A DNA stretch of 64,000 bases from Gemmatimonadaceae bacterium (GCA_020846935.1 JADLCY010000008.1:62001-126000); one strand, 5' to 3'. Counted from the stretch's first letter, positions 10,301-18,265 are shown. Numbers and translations: made by a program. The notes: generated from the letters alone by a model not told the origin.

Positions 10301-10689
10301 TCTGGGGCCCAAAGGTGATGATCATCAACGAAATGGCCGGCTCTGGCGGCGACCTGATGCCGTACATGTTCCGCCGCCGCAAGATCGGTCCACTCATTGG
10401 CACGAGAACCTGGGGCGGCCTCGTGGCCACCTCGGACCAGGCACCTTTTGTCGATGGAGGCGGCCTCGTGGCACCTCGGCTTGGCTTCTTTGATCGCGAC
10501 GGAAAATGGGCCGTGGAAAACGAAGGCGTCGCGCCAGACATCGAGGTGGAGAACTATCCGCGCGAGGTGATCGCCGGTCGCGATCCTCAGCTCGAGCGAG
10601 CAGTCGCCGAAGCGATGAAGCTGCTTCAGGCGAATCCGGTGGTGCTGAGGAAGGAGCCACCCGGGCCCACCTGGGGTCGACGACCCTAG
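7393..10689 (+). CDS. Tricorn-like S41 serine peptidase, exported
   Basis: A 1098-residue Tricorn protease homologue with signal peptide MTRHLFIASSALALSLTSPASA. Residues about 25-550 hold WD40/PD40-type repeats (DPRLSPDGQWVAFTGTY, MPTWSPDGQSIAWFS, SPSWSPDSKKLLFTD, NPVWSPDSRWIAFAR) that form propellers gating substrate access. A C1 segment with GHSYVRGGD (about 758), a PDZ-like part with VDVRAGEYLLAVNGQ, and the S41 core follow. The nucleophile Ser is in NEMAGSGGDLMPY and the acidic residue in AVENEGVAPDIEVE. Tricorn enzymes degrade oligopeptides; an exported form would act in the periplasm. A hairpin terminator follows directly. Confidence 0.93.
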   Translation: MTRHLFIASSALALSLTSPASAQGTLLLRQPTVSARHIAFAYAGNIWVVDRGGGQARRLTSFQGGSSDPRLSPDGQWVAFTGTYAGNADVYVVAVDGGEPARLTWHPGNDAVTGWTADGKRVVFASGRASHAPNAVPRFWTVATTGGFEQPMALPRAFQGQVSPDGGRIAYRMASSWDDERRNYRGGQNKPIWVVNLANWATDTIPRPINSKEIEPVWLGDDVYFISDRDGVQNVWRYGSRSRQLTQVTKFRDFDVKTLGSGGGAVVFEQAGRIHLLDPASGTSRAVPITVTGDFPWIMPQWKDVTARVSNLALSPTGRRALVEARGEIFTIPAEKGDVRNLTHTSGAAERMPTWSPDGQSIAWFSDVSGEYQLVVASQDGMTSRSIALPSMSFPYSPSWSPDSKKLLFTDTHLRLWVVDVTSGTARQFDGDPFMVPERSMNPVWSPDSRWIAFARRLPTYYRVIVVMNAETGEQKQITDGLADATWPAWDANGKYLWFLASTDFALRSQWLDMTNYERPRTNALYVAVLKAGEPTPFTPESDDEPLGGAGRPPTPGGAQATDAAQSAAPRSVAVAIDFDGLARRTIAVPGISARDYAQLRAGSAGTVFFTENVAASGTGGGPGGAPLHRYVLRERRAMTFANGVQQYTVSADGRKLLYRTGGPQAALYLVDAGAPSAPAANSGRLNATLRMWWDGKAEFAQIFEEARRKVRDYFYVPNLHGTDWPKVVAQYKPFLAHVVHREDLNYLLDWMEGETAVGHSYVRGGDMPAVPDANGGLLGADLAIENGRYRITRIYDSESWNPELRAPLDAPGIDVRAGEYLLAVNGQELQGSDNVYRLLDGTANRQTIITVNSRPTLEGARRVTVVPVANEQGLRTRAWVEGNRRLVDSLSGGKLAYLHLPNTGQGGYASFNRYYFAQQDKLGAVVDERYNGGGSAADYIIELLSRDFDGYFNNPVGDRRPFTSPSAGIWGPKVMIINEMAGSGGDLMPYMFRRRKIGPLIGTRTWGGLVATSDQAPFVDGGGLVAPRLGFFDRDGKWAVENEGVAPDIEVENYPREVIAGRDPQLERAVAEAMKLLQANPVVLRKEPPGPTWGRRP

Positions 10690-10698
10690 AAGAACGCA

Positions 10699-10726
10699 GC
10701 GGGGCCCGGCAGACGCCGGGCCCCGC
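10699..10726. terminator. Bidirectional hairpin terminator
   Basis: A perfect 12-base inverted repeat GCGGGGCCCGGC (10699-10710) with loop AGAC pairs with 10715-10726. It sits in the 57-base gap between the convergent S41 and S9 peptidase genes and can serve both. There is no clear T tract on either side. Confidence 0.65.
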
Positions 10727-10746
10727 CGTGCCTCGGGCGCTGGGCG

Positions 10747-12771
10747 TTACGGGTTGTTGCTCACTGCCTTCGTCCGCCTGAGCACGTGCTCCGAGAACCA
10801 CTTGTCCTGTTCCACGTCCAGGTGGAGCCGGTGGACCGGCTCGGTGATGCCGTGTCCTTCGCGCGGATAGCGGAGGAACTCGACCGTCTTTCCGAGCTTC
10901 TTGAGCAGCCGATAGTACTCGTCGGCCTGCGGGATGGGCACGCGAGTGTCGTTCTCACCGTGCGTGATCAACAGCGGTGTGGTGACCTTCGTGGCATGCT
11001 CGATGGGCGACCACCGCTCGTACGTGGCCTTGGACGCACTCGGCAGGCCGCCGAAGCCGAACTCCAGCAGATTCGGGATATCGGTCTGACCAAAGAACGA
11101 GTACCAGTCGGAGATGCCGGCGTGGCCGATCGCGGCCTTGAAGCGCGAGGTCTGCGTGACCGTCCAGAAGGTCATGAACCCGCCGTAGCTGCCACCCATC
11201 ACAGCGAGCTTTGACGAGTCCGCGACGCCCATCGCGATCACGTGGTCGACGCCCTTCATCAGATCGACGTAGTCCTTGCCGCCCCAGTCGTTCTGATTGG
11301 CCGCACCAAACGCCAGCGTGCGCCCGGAGCTGCCGCGTGGATTGCCCTGCAGCACGGCATACCCGCGCGCCGCCCAGATCTGGGCGCCGGCGTTGAAGTT
11401 GGCACTGTAGCGTCCAAACGGCCCGCCGTGGACCTGAAGGATCATCGGAACCTTCGCACCCGGCTGGTAACCGAGCGGGTAGGTGAGAATGCCTTCGATG
11501 GTCCAGTTGTCGGCCCCCTTCCATGTGATGGGCTCCGATCGGGCGATATTGAACTCATCCAGGCGATCTTGCTCGGCGAGAATACGCACCGGCTGTGTGC
11601 CGTCACGACCGGTGAGGTAGACGAGACCTGGCTCGGTGAGTGACCCACCACTCACCAGCCACTTCGTGCCGTCGGACGACGCCGAGAAGTCGCCGAAGAC
11701 AAAGTCCTTGCCGAGGGGCACTTCCACCGGCGTGCCGCCAGAGGCCGCGATCCGGTAGAGCCGCGTCGTCAGCCCTTCGGCCGACGCAAAGTAGATGTGC
11801 GAGCCGTCGGCCGACCACTCGAGGTTGGAGATCGAGTAGTCGTGCGTCGACGTCAGGTTCCGCGCGGTGCCGCCCTGCGCGGGGATGACCTTCAGATCGA
11901 TCTGGTCGGCCGAGTGATTGCGGAGGTCGCTCGAGGCGTACGCGATGAACTGACCGTTCGGGGAGAACACCGGGCCGTTGTCGGGGCCGAGGTTCGCGCC
12001 GGTGATGGCGCGTGGTTCGCCGCCAGCCGCGGGGACAATGTAGATGTCGCTGTTGTTGCTCCAGTTCGCATCGCGCGCCGTGGTGCCGGTGCGGTTCGAG
12101 CTGAACGCGATCCACTGCGCATCGGGCGAGAACACCGGCCCCTGGTTGTCGCTGGTACCGCTCGTGATCTGTGTCCGGGCCTTCGTCGCCAGGTCGAACG
12201 TCCACACATGCGTATACGTGAGCTTCTTCTCGGCGTAGTAGCCATCGTCCTTCTTCTTGACGCGGTCGTCCCATTCCTTCTTGTCGGGTCGCTCGGTTTC
12301 CTGTGTGTAGACCAGGTGCTGGCCGTCCAGGGAGAAGCTGCCACCCGTCGGCAGGCTGTCGCCTTCAACCAGCTTCACTGCTTCGCCGCCGCGCGGGGAA
12401 ATGACGTACCAGGCGTTGCGCCCATCGCGATTGGACGTAAAAGCCACACGTCCATCCGGCAGGAACCGCGCGTTCGATTCACCGCGCTGGGAGTTCGTCA
12501 GCTGGAGCGACGTGCCCGCAGCCACGTCGTACAACCAGATGTGGGATGTGGCGGCCCACTCCCGGGGCTCGCGATCGGTGCGTGTGAAGAGTACGGTCCT
12601 GGCATCCGGCGAGAGCCGGTAGCCGCCGTACGTGGGCCGCGCGAGCACGTCGCGGAGCGTGATGTTTTTCTTCTGTTGGGCCGCCATCGGCGCGGCCAGC
12701 AGGAGTACCGTGGCGGCCGCCAGCGTGCGCAACAGGTACGCCCGGGTGCAGCGAGCGGAGGAGGTGTGCAT
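10747..12771 (-). CDS. S9 family prolyl oligopeptidase, exported
   Basis: A 674-residue serine peptidase that cleaves peptides through the prolyl-oligopeptidase fold. A signal peptide MHTSSARCTRAYLLRTLAAA leads into LLLAAPMAAQQ. Residues about 35-410 are WD40-like propeller repeats (GPVFSPDAQWIAFSSNR, GPVFSPNGQFIAYASS, NLEWSADGSHIYFAS). The C-terminal alpha/beta-hydrolase domain has the nucleophile in VMGGSYGGFMTF, Asp in HGENDTRVPIPQ and His in REGHGITEP. The frame is open to 13101, but the extra residues are not protein-like and the signal peptide places the start at 12771. Length and motif order are normal for acylaminoacyl-peptidase-type S9C enzymes. Confidence 0.94.
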   Translation of the reverse strand: MHTSSARCTRAYLLRTLAAATVLLLAAPMAAQQKKNITLRDVLARPTYGGYRLSPDARTVLFTRTDREPREWAATSHIWLYDVAAGTSLQLTNSQRGESNARFLPDGRVAFTSNRDGRNAWYVISPRGGEAVKLVEGDSLPTGGSFSLDGQHLVYTQETERPDKKEWDDRVKKKDDGYYAEKKLTYTHVWTFDLATKARTQITSGTSDNQGPVFSPDAQWIAFSSNRTGTTARDANWSNNSDIYIVPAAGGEPRAITGANLGPDNGPVFSPNGQFIAYASSDLRNHSADQIDLKVIPAQGGTARNLTSTHDYSISNLEWSADGSHIYFASAEGLTTRLYRIAASGGTPVEVPLGKDFVFGDFSASSDGTKWLVSGGSLTEPGLVYLTGRDGTQPVRILAEQDRLDEFNIARSEPITWKGADNWTIEGILTYPLGYQPGAKVPMILQVHGGPFGRYSANFNAGAQIWAARGYAVLQGNPRGSSGRTLAFGAANQNDWGGKDYVDLMKGVDHVIAMGVADSSKLAVMGGSYGGFMTFWTVTQTSRFKAAIGHAGISDWYSFFGQTDIPNLLEFGFGGLPSASKATYERWSPIEHATKVTTPLLITHGENDTRVPIPQADEYYRLLKKLGKTVEFLRYPREGHGITEPVHRLHLDVEQDKWFSEHVLRRTKAVSNNP

Positions 12772-13169
12772 GGTGTCGAGGTCGAAGGTGGAAGACGCCG
12801 GACGCCGCCAGCGACGCGGAACGCCCGCAGAACCTACAGCCGGGCCGCGGCCGCAACAGCCATCGCGGGGCCTGATGCCGCCGCGGCAGCAGAGACGCGT
12901 TGCGCGGCGCTCGCTCGCCGTCGGGCCCGAGGGGCCAGCGAGCGCCGTGTGCTCCCCGAAGCCCACCCGGTTCGCGGTACCTCGCTGGCAAGGCGTTCCG
13001 CCTCTCAGCGTGGCACGCCCACGCTCCGCTGACGTGGGCGCACCAACGCCACAGCCGGGTCGGCCGGCGCGGCATCCGGAACGGCGGAGGCGAACGCGCA
13101 CCCCGCGTCACAGAGTGCTCGTCGGGTGGCGGAGCCAGCGAGGCAGCGGCGAGTCTGCGGGTGTAGCCG
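12772..13169. other. Intergenic region, divergent promoters
   Basis: Some 400 bases separate the leftward S9 peptidase from the rightward Vgb-like gene. Frames here translate to Arg/Pro/Ala-rich strings with no domain. I see no convincing promoter hexamers or long inverted repeat. Confidence 0.4.
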
Positions 13170-14255
13170 ATGCCTGACGGACGTCGAAAGCTTGACAGCG
13201 GGGACACCGACCCACCGTATGGAGCGAACTGCGCTGCATTCTCGCCCCTTCAGCTCGCCGCCGCCATGCTCCTCACCCTGAGCCTTGCCGCCGTGACGGC
13301 GGTCGCCCCCATCGCATCGCGACGGCCCGCCGTCGACACCATCACCATCCGTGAGTGGAGTGTGCCGTGGGACAAGACCCGCCCACGCGACCCCTACGTC
13401 GCCGCCGATGGACGTATCTGGTTCTGCGGCCAGGCCGGCAACTACATCGCCGTGCTCGATCCGCGCACCGGCAACTTCAAGCGCTACGAGCTGTCGGAGA
13501 ATACCAACCCGCACAACCTGATCATCGACAAGCAGGGCTTCATCTGGTATTCGGGGAACGTGAACGCGCACATCGGCAAGCTCGACCCCAGGACCGGCGA
13601 GATCACCCGCTTCCCGATGCCCGATCCGGCGGCACGGGACCCGCACACGCTGATCTTCGACAAGGCAGGCAACATCTGGTTCACCGTGCAGAACGGCGCC
13701 TTCGTCGGCCACCTCGACACGAAGTCCGGCAAGGTGCGCCTCGTGAAGATGGAAGCCGGGTCGCGCCCCTACGGCATCGTCATGAACTCGCGCGATGAGC
13801 CGTACTTCAACCTGTTCGGGACCAACCGCATCGGCACCATCGATCCGAAGACGATGACGCCACGCACGTTCGCGCTGCCTAACGAACGCGCCCGCGGTCG
13901 ACGCATCGCCATCACCTCCAACGACGACGTCTGGTACGTGGACTACACGCGGGGATTCCTCGGCAGGCTCACGCCGTCCACCGGCGCTGTGCACGAGTAT
14001 CCCTCACCGGGAGGCCCGAACTCGCTGCCGTACGCGCTCACGGTCGACGACCACGACCGACTGTGGTATTCCGAGAACGCGCCCAACCGGCCGAATCGCA
14101 TCGTGGGCTTCGACCCGCGCTCCGGCATGTTCGTGCCGGGCATCGAGGTGCCCAGCGGTGGACAAACGGTGCGACACATGATCTTTCATCGTCCCACGCG
14201 TTCGCTCTGGTTCGGCACCGACGCGAATACACTCGCCAGGGTCACTCTCCCGTGA
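13170..14255 (+). CDS. Virginiamycin B lyase-like beta-propeller protein
   Basis: A 361-residue protein made of repeated blades: DPYVAADGRIWFCGQAGNY, HNLIIDKQGFIWYSGNVN, HTLIFDKAGNIWFTVQN, ITSNDDVWYVDYTRG and LTVDDHDRLWYSENAP. This is the streptogramin B lyase (Vgb)/NHL-like propeller family. True Vgb opens the streptogramin ring, using a His and two Glu on the propeller top, but most distant homologues in environmental bacteria have unknown substrates. A hydrophobic segment MLLTLSLAAVTAVAPIA begins at 13266 and may be the signal core; that ATG is an alternative start if the 32 upstream residues are not translated. The flanking genes give no clue. Confidence 0.8.
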   Translation: MPDGRRKLDSGDTDPPYGANCAAFSPLQLAAAMLLTLSLAAVTAVAPIASRRPAVDTITIREWSVPWDKTRPRDPYVAADGRIWFCGQAGNYIAVLDPRTGNFKRYELSENTNPHNLIIDKQGFIWYSGNVNAHIGKLDPRTGEITRFPMPDPAARDPHTLIFDKAGNIWFTVQNGAFVGHLDTKSGKVRLVKMEAGSRPYGIVMNSRDEPYFNLFGTNRIGTIDPKTMTPRTFALPNERARGRRIAITSNDDVWYVDYTRGFLGRLTPSTGAVHEYPSPGGPNSLPYALTVDDHDRLWYSENAPNRPNRIVGFDPRSGMFVPGIEVPSGGQTVRHMIFHRPTRSLWFGTDANTLARVTLP

Positions 14256-14494
14256 CGCGCACCACCGCGTCGCGGATCCAGCACTCAGGTCCGTCTGCTC
14301 GGCAGGATCGGCAGCGAGCCTGAGTTGCTTACCCCGCGCTCGTGCGGGCCACACGTGCCAGTGCCGTTCCGCCGCCGGGAGTGGGCAGGGTGACTGAATG
14401 TGTGTGACGCCTTAACGGCGTCCTCTGACACGCGTCCGATTCAACAGCGGTGAGGGCACAGCCGCCATGCACCTATAGCGAATCGGAGGGTTCC

Positions 14495-14893
14495 ATGCGT
14501 TCGATGATCGTCGCTCCACTCGCGGCCCTGCTCGTGGTCGCCACCGCCTCGACGCTCGAGGCCCAGTCTGCTCCGCCCCGATGCTACCGCATGCCCTGCG
14601 ATCTGCTCGAGGATGTCCGGGATCGACGGGAGAACCGGCGTGATCGCGCGGAGGACGTGCGCGACCGACGCGAAGATGTCCGCGATCGGGCCGAAGATCG
14701 CCTGGATCGACGCGAAGACCGGCGCGATGCGCGCGTCGACGGTGGGCCGAGGGATCGACTCGAGGATCGGCTCGATCGGCGAGAGGATCGTGCGGATGTG
14801 CGCGAGGACCGTCGTGATCGTCGCGAGGACGTGCGCGATCGTGCAGAGAATCACCGCGACCGCCGCGAGAACCGTCGCGACCGCCGTTCCTGA
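14495..14893 (+). CDS. Secreted Asp/Arg/Glu heptapeptide-repeat protein
   Basis: A 132-residue protein with a strong Shine-Dalgarno (CGGAGGG, 4 bases before the ATG at 14495) and a signal peptide, MRSMIVAPLAALLVVATAST, ending near LEAQ. After a short CYRMPC segment, nearly all of residues 38-132 is a 7-residue repeat of the form D-x-R-D-R-x-E: DVRDRRE, NRRDRAE, DVRDRRE, DVRDRAE, DRLDRRE and so on, about thirteen units with one irregular Gly-Pro break. The result is a very charged, near-neutral polyampholyte, likely a single long helix or disordered. Function is unknown. A strong terminator follows. Confidence 0.78.
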   Translation: MRSMIVAPLAALLVVATASTLEAQSAPPRCYRMPCDLLEDVRDRRENRRDRAEDVRDRREDVRDRAEDRLDRREDRRDARVDGGPRDRLEDRLDRREDRADVREDRRDRREDVRDRAENHRDRRENRRDRRS

Positions 14894-14912
14894 TCAGCAC
14901 CTCTTCAATGGC

Positions 14913-14950
14913 AACCGACCCCCGCTCGATCAGCGGGGGTCGGTTTGTCT
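14913..14950 (+). terminator. Strong intrinsic terminator
   Basis: A perfect 14-base inverted repeat AACCGACCCCCGCT (14913-14926) and its complement (14932-14945) with loop CGATC, followed by TGTCT. It lies 20 bases after the heptapeptide-repeat gene and probably also limits read-in from the convergent leftward gene. Confidence 0.8.
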
Positions 14951-14970
14951 GTGCCGTACGTTGACTGGAC

Positions 14971-15297
14971 TCAGGGACGCGGCGTGAGCTCGACCCGTTC
15001 GGGTGCAGCGATCGCCTCGCGCTTGTCGCGCGCCGGCATCAATGATGTCCTGGTCGACGGCATCACCGCCGCGATCGCAGCGCGCGTGAGCGTCGTCAGC
15101 ATCGGGATGCCGAGCCCGGTGGCCGCGAGGGCAAGGTTCGCGGCCAGCAGCCGTCCCGTCCATCGGTTCACGAGCGAGCGATCGCGCGTGAGTACGAACG
15201 CCGAGATGGCCACGCCATTCATCACGATGAAGGTGAGCGCCGACCACCGAAAGGCTGTCGTGCCGACGCCTGCGAGCCAGCTGAGCATGCCGTCCAT
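14971..15297 (-). CDS. Hypothetical small membrane protein
   Basis: A 108-residue protein with no family I recognise. GGCGGAGGCGTC upstream supports the ATG at 15297 (MDGMLSWLAGVGTTAF). Two hydrophobic segments are visible: WSALTFIVMNGVAISAFVL (about 18-37) and LLAANLALAATGLGIPML (about 50-67). The N-terminal pair is followed by a polar tail ending PERVELTPRP. It is followed on its 3' side by the convergent heptapeptide-repeat gene's terminator. Confidence 0.65.
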   Translation of the reverse strand: MDGMLSWLAGVGTTAFRWSALTFIVMNGVAISAFVLTRDRSLVNRWTGRLLAANLALAATGLGIPMLTTLTRAAIAAVMPSTRTSLMPARDKREAIAAPERVELTPRP

Positions 15298-15416
15298 GAC
15301 GCCTCCGCCTGATGCGGCTCCCGCGGACCCCATGGGGTGTGAGGGAGTGGGTCGGGGTCCTGCGGTCGCCGCTGCGCCCTATATACGCCACGCAACGACG
15401 ATGCGCGAGAGGCGAT

Positions 15417-15881
15417 CTATCCCTTGCCGAGGAGTTTCTGCGCGGCCTTGATGCGGCGATCGGCCGCGCGACGGCTTTCGCCTGCGTATCGACTCTCGGC
15501 CTCCATGCTGCCGAGGATCGCACTGCCGCGCAGGATGATTCGCGGCGCACCCGGCAATGGCACCGCCGTTGGGTCGGGCTTGAAGGTGTAGCTCCCCATG
15601 AGCGCGTCGCCCTCCATTTCGACCGTCACGCCGGGGGGCAGAAGCAGTTCGACCGATCCCAGCAGGATTTTGGTCTCGATGATCGTCTCGCCCTCGGCGA
15701 GGCGCGCCTCGCGCAGGTCAACTTCGACGCTGCCCATGCAGCAGGCGATCCGCAGGTGGCGCGGCACCTCCCACGCCCCGCGTCGTTCCTGCGAACTGAA
15801 GAACGACAGGATGCCTCCGCGTTCCCGCACCGCGTCACCTGGGACAACGTCGAATTGATCCTGGCGCGTCGGAAGCGTCAT
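15417..15881 (-). CDS. LiaF-like cell-wall-stress C-terminal domain protein
   Basis: A 154-residue cytoplasmic-looking protein. Its core, IACCMGSVEVDLREARLAEGE followed by a repeat ILLGSVELLLPPGVTVEMEGDALMGSY, is the parallel-beta pattern of the LiaF/VraT C-terminal domain (often DUF1707/DUF2154 neighbours), in which G-S-V-E-V-D strand turns stack. In Firmicutes LiaF senses envelope damage with a membrane anchor; this copy lacks transmembrane segments. The C-terminus ADRRIKAAQKLLGKG is a basic helix. The ATG at 15881 lies 4 bases after the stop of the upstream AlaX-like gene, so the genes form an operon. Confidence 0.75.
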   Translation of the reverse strand: MTLPTRQDQFDVVPGDAVRERGGILSFFSSQERRGAWEVPRHLRIACCMGSVEVDLREARLAEGETIIETKILLGSVELLLPPGVTVEMEGDALMGSYTFKPDPTAVPLPGAPRIILRGSAILGSMEAESRYAGESRRAADRRIKAAQKLLGKG

Positions 15882-15885
15882 GGTC

Positions 15886-17064
15886 TCAGGGTGCTTCGAT
15901 GGGGAAACCTGTCGCCGCCACGGCGCGCTGCAAGGCGTCGAGATCGGGCGCGCTGCCCTGTGCCAGGCGCGGCGACCCTCCACCCTTCCCACCGACGGCC
16001 GTGAGCGCGGCCTTCACGCTGCGGCCGGCATCCACGCCCGAATCCTCCGACGACGCAATGAGCAGGGCGCGCGAGGCATCGAGCACGGCGACGTAGACGG
16101 CTCGTGGCTGGTTCGCCATGGCCAGTGCGAAGGCGCGCACCTCGTCAGCACCACTGGTCGCGCGACGTTCCACGATCCACCGAACACCTTCTGCATCCGG
16201 CGCGGTCGAGTCCCAGCGGGCGCGCGCACGATGCCCGGCAAGCTCGTCTTCGAGTTTCCGTCGTGCGGCCTCGACCGTACGCAACTGCTCGGCCTGCGCG
16301 GGCACCAGGGTTCCCAGCTCGTCGATGGACGCCGAGGCCGCGGAGGCGAGAGATGCAAGAATGCTGTAGTCCATCCGCGCGCGACGCACGGCGCGGGCGC
16401 CACACACGAACTCCACGCGCGTCTGGCGGCGCATCCGTTCGGCCCGACGCACCAGGATCGGCCCGATCTCGCCGGTGGCGCGCACATGTGTCCCGCCACA
16501 GGCGCTGCGATCGATGCCGTCGATCGTGACGATGCGGAGCACGCCCAGCCGATCCGAAGCTTTGCGCAGCGAGGTGACGGTCGCGGCGTCCTCGAACGAC
16601 ACCGTCACCGCGCGATTCGCGGCGACCACTTCATTCGCACGCGCCTCGGCGGCCACGAGGTGATCGAGCGGAATCGCGTCGTGCGCGAGGTCGAGCGTGG
16701 CGTAGTCGGGGCCAAAGTGCACGCTGGCCGTTTCGTAGCCGAACCGGTCGGCGAACACGGCGGAGAGCAGGTGTTGACCGGTGTGCTGCTGCATGTGATC
16801 GAACCGACGCGACCAGTCCACCACACCCTCGACCGCACCCGGTGCAAGCGGCGCCTCGAGCACGTGAGCGACGCGTGCCTCCTCGTCGATCACGTCCGTC
16901 ACGGCCACGCCGCTGATCGTGCCCCGGTCCGCCGGCTGGCCACCCGAGGTCGGGTAGAACGCCGAGCGATCGAGATAGACCCGCCGGCCTTCATCGGTCA
17001 CGTCGACGATGGTTCCGCGGAACGCGCAGAGGTAGGCGTCGCCGTAGTAGAGCCGTTCCGTCAT
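15886..17064 (-). CDS. AlaX-like alanyl-tRNA editing protein with DHHA1 domain
   Basis: A 392-residue stand-alone homologue of the alanyl-tRNA synthetase editing half. Such proteins hydrolyse Ser- or Gly-tRNA(Ala). The N-terminal part has the beta-barrel AlaRS motifs FYPTSGGQPADRG and VDWSRRFDHMQQHTGQHLL, giving the first zinc pair in HTGQH (about residue 93). The second pair is in DRSACGGTHVRATGEIG (about 184). Residues 230-290 look like a coiled coil and residues 320-392 form a DHHA1 domain with the Gly-rich ending VGGKGGGSPRLAQG. This is the long AlaX type. It overlaps the upstream zinc-ribbon gene by 4 bases. Confidence 0.9.
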   Translation of the reverse strand: MTERLYYGDAYLCAFRGTIVDVTDEGRRVYLDRSAFYPTSGGQPADRGTISGVAVTDVIDEEARVAHVLEAPLAPGAVEGVVDWSRRFDHMQQHTGQHLLSAVFADRFGYETASVHFGPDYATLDLAHDAIPLDHLVAAEARANEVVAANRAVTVSFEDAATVTSLRKASDRLGVLRIVTIDGIDRSACGGTHVRATGEIGPILVRRAERMRRQTRVEFVCGARAVRRARMDYSILASLASAASASIDELGTLVPAQAEQLRTVEAARRKLEDELAGHRARARWDSTAPDAEGVRWIVERRATSGADEVRAFALAMANQPRAVYVAVLDASRALLIASSEDSGVDAGRSVKAALTAVGGKGGGSPRLAQGSAPDLDALQRAVAATGFPIEAP

Positions 17065-17288
17065 GAAGCGTCCCCGCGGATCGCGGCCGGTGATTCACCC
17101 GCGCGGCAGCGCACGCAGAGCATCGAGGCGCCAAAGGCGATGGCGATGCGTCGCCCGATCGAACCGTGCAGGTGCACACCGCAGAGGATCCGGCGACAGC
17201 GCTCGCACACGCCCCCGGAGGTGACCGAGAAGCGGCGGTCACATTCGTCGCACTCGGTGAAGAAGATCGACTTGCGGAAGAATGGCAC
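17061..17288 (-). CDS. Small zinc-ribbon protein
   Basis: A 75-residue protein with three CxxC pairs: CDEC (residues 13-16), CERC (28-31) and CVRC (58-61), plus CGVHLH between them. It resembles a treble-clef or zinc-ribbon fold of the kind used for RNA, DNA or protein contacts. A short hydrophobic segment IAIAFGASML sits before the last pair. The stop overlaps the AlaX-like start by 4 bases, so the two are probably translated together, but no joint function is known to me. Confidence 0.7.
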   Translation of the reverse strand: MPFFRKSIFFTECDECDRRFSVTSGGVCERCRRILCGVHLHGSIGRRIAIAFGASMLCVRCRAGESPAAIRGDAS

Positions 17289-17296
17289 TTGACGCC

Positions 17297-17731
17297 TCAG
17301 TCCTCGAGGGACACCGGATCCCCGGCGCGAATCGGGCCACCGCTGAGGACCTCGCCAAAGGCGCCGCCGCCCCAGTCGGCGGACATCACCTCACGCAGTC
17401 CGGCGAGGGCCTCCTCCATCTGCTCGCAGGGTCGCGTCTCCCCGCGGATAGCGATGCGCGTGGCGCCGATGCGCAGCACGCGCCCTCGACTGCCCGCGAG
17501 CGCACAGCCGCTGACCATGAGGTTGGCGCGGCGGCGTGCGGGATCCAGCGTTCCACCCAGCGCGGTCATGTGGCGTTCCCACACTTCGCGCTCGATGATC
17601 GTGACCTGCCTCTTGCCACCACGGTTGGCATTGCCGGCGAGCCCCTGCCCTTCATCGAGATGGGCCTCGGCCACGGGGTCCATCGGACCCTGCCTGGCGC
17701 GCTTGATCCAGATCTGTTCGAGCCGGCCCAT
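17297..17731 (-). CDS. MOSC domain protein
   Basis: A 144-residue MOSC (molybdenum cofactor sulfurase C-terminal) domain protein. MOSC proteins bind Moco or sulfur-bearing groups through a conserved Cys. Seen here are the family strand order IWIKRARQGPMDPV, GKRQVTIIEREVWE, RRRANLMVSGCALAG (likely family Asn-Leu motif) and IRGETRPCEQMEEAL with the candidate active Cys at about residue 102, then GAFGEVLSGGPIRAGDPVSLE. Length is right for the stand-alone form. It is 8 bases upstream of the zinc-ribbon gene in the same leftward operon. Confidence 0.85.
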   Translation of the reverse strand: MGRLEQIWIKRARQGPMDPVAEAHLDEGQGLAGNANRGGKRQVTIIEREVWERHMTALGGTLDPARRRANLMVSGCALAGSRGRVLRIGATRIAIRGETRPCEQMEEALAGLREVMSADWGGGAFGEVLSGGPIRAGDPVSLED

Positions 17732-17755
17732 GACGGAACTCTCGCGGCGCGACGG

Positions 17756-18097
17756 TCAGCCGCGCTGGTGTCTGCGTGAGGAATCGTGAGGCAGTTTGCG
17801 AAGGAACCACGCCCTCGCGCCGCCGAAGTCGAAGATAAGCACGTCGCCCGGCCCGAAGGTGAAGGCGGCCACCGCATCGTGGGCCATTCCGGGGTACTCG
17901 GTGTGCAGGACGTTGCCCTCGACCCGGTACACGAGCTGGAGCGTTTGCCGCTGCGTGCCGACATCGAACGCATAGCGGAGGCGGCCTCCGCGCTGGAACT
18001 CCATGCTGACGCCCGGCGCGAAATCCAGGGATGGATCGGCGCGCAGCAGGTGCCACGTACCGAGGAGTTGCTCGTCTGGCGGGGTGGGGGCGGTCAC
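17756..18097 (-). CDS. Lipocalin-like small protein
   Basis: A 113-residue all-beta protein beginning MTAPTPPDEQLLGTWHL. The G-T-W motif, alternating strands (SMEFQRGGRLRYAFD, LQLVYRVEGNVLHTEY, AFTFGPGDVLIFDFGG) and small size suggest a lipocalin-like or DUF-type beta barrel. There is no signal peptide. It heads the leftward cluster with the MOSC, zinc-ribbon and AlaX-like genes. Binding partner unknown. Confidence 0.65.
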   Translation of the reverse strand: MTAPTPPDEQLLGTWHLLRADPSLDFAPGVSMEFQRGGRLRYAFDVGTQRQTLQLVYRVEGNVLHTEYPGMAHDAVAAFTFGPGDVLIFDFGGARAWFLRKLPHDSSRRHQRG

Positions 18098-18265
18098 GGC
18101 GCGATGCGTATGACGCGTCCGCCAGGACGTCGCGTCCAGTCCGATGAGGTGGGTCGGGTGCGTCGGACCTGCGTGCCGGTGTGGCCCACGATTCGTTAGG
18201 CCCCTGCGTGTTCGCTCACGGCGTCCGCGGACCGCGCCGTGAGCGGGGGGTTCGAGAGTGCCGGA

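Noticed and set aside
11797-13032. Long plus-strand frame opposite the S9 peptidase
   Set aside because: The opposite strand has all S9 catalytic motifs and a signal peptide; the plus-strand reading has no domain character.
15880-17292. 470-codon plus-strand frame opposite the AlaX-like gene
   Set aside because: It is antisense to a gene with zinc ligands HTGQH and CGGTH and shows no family features.
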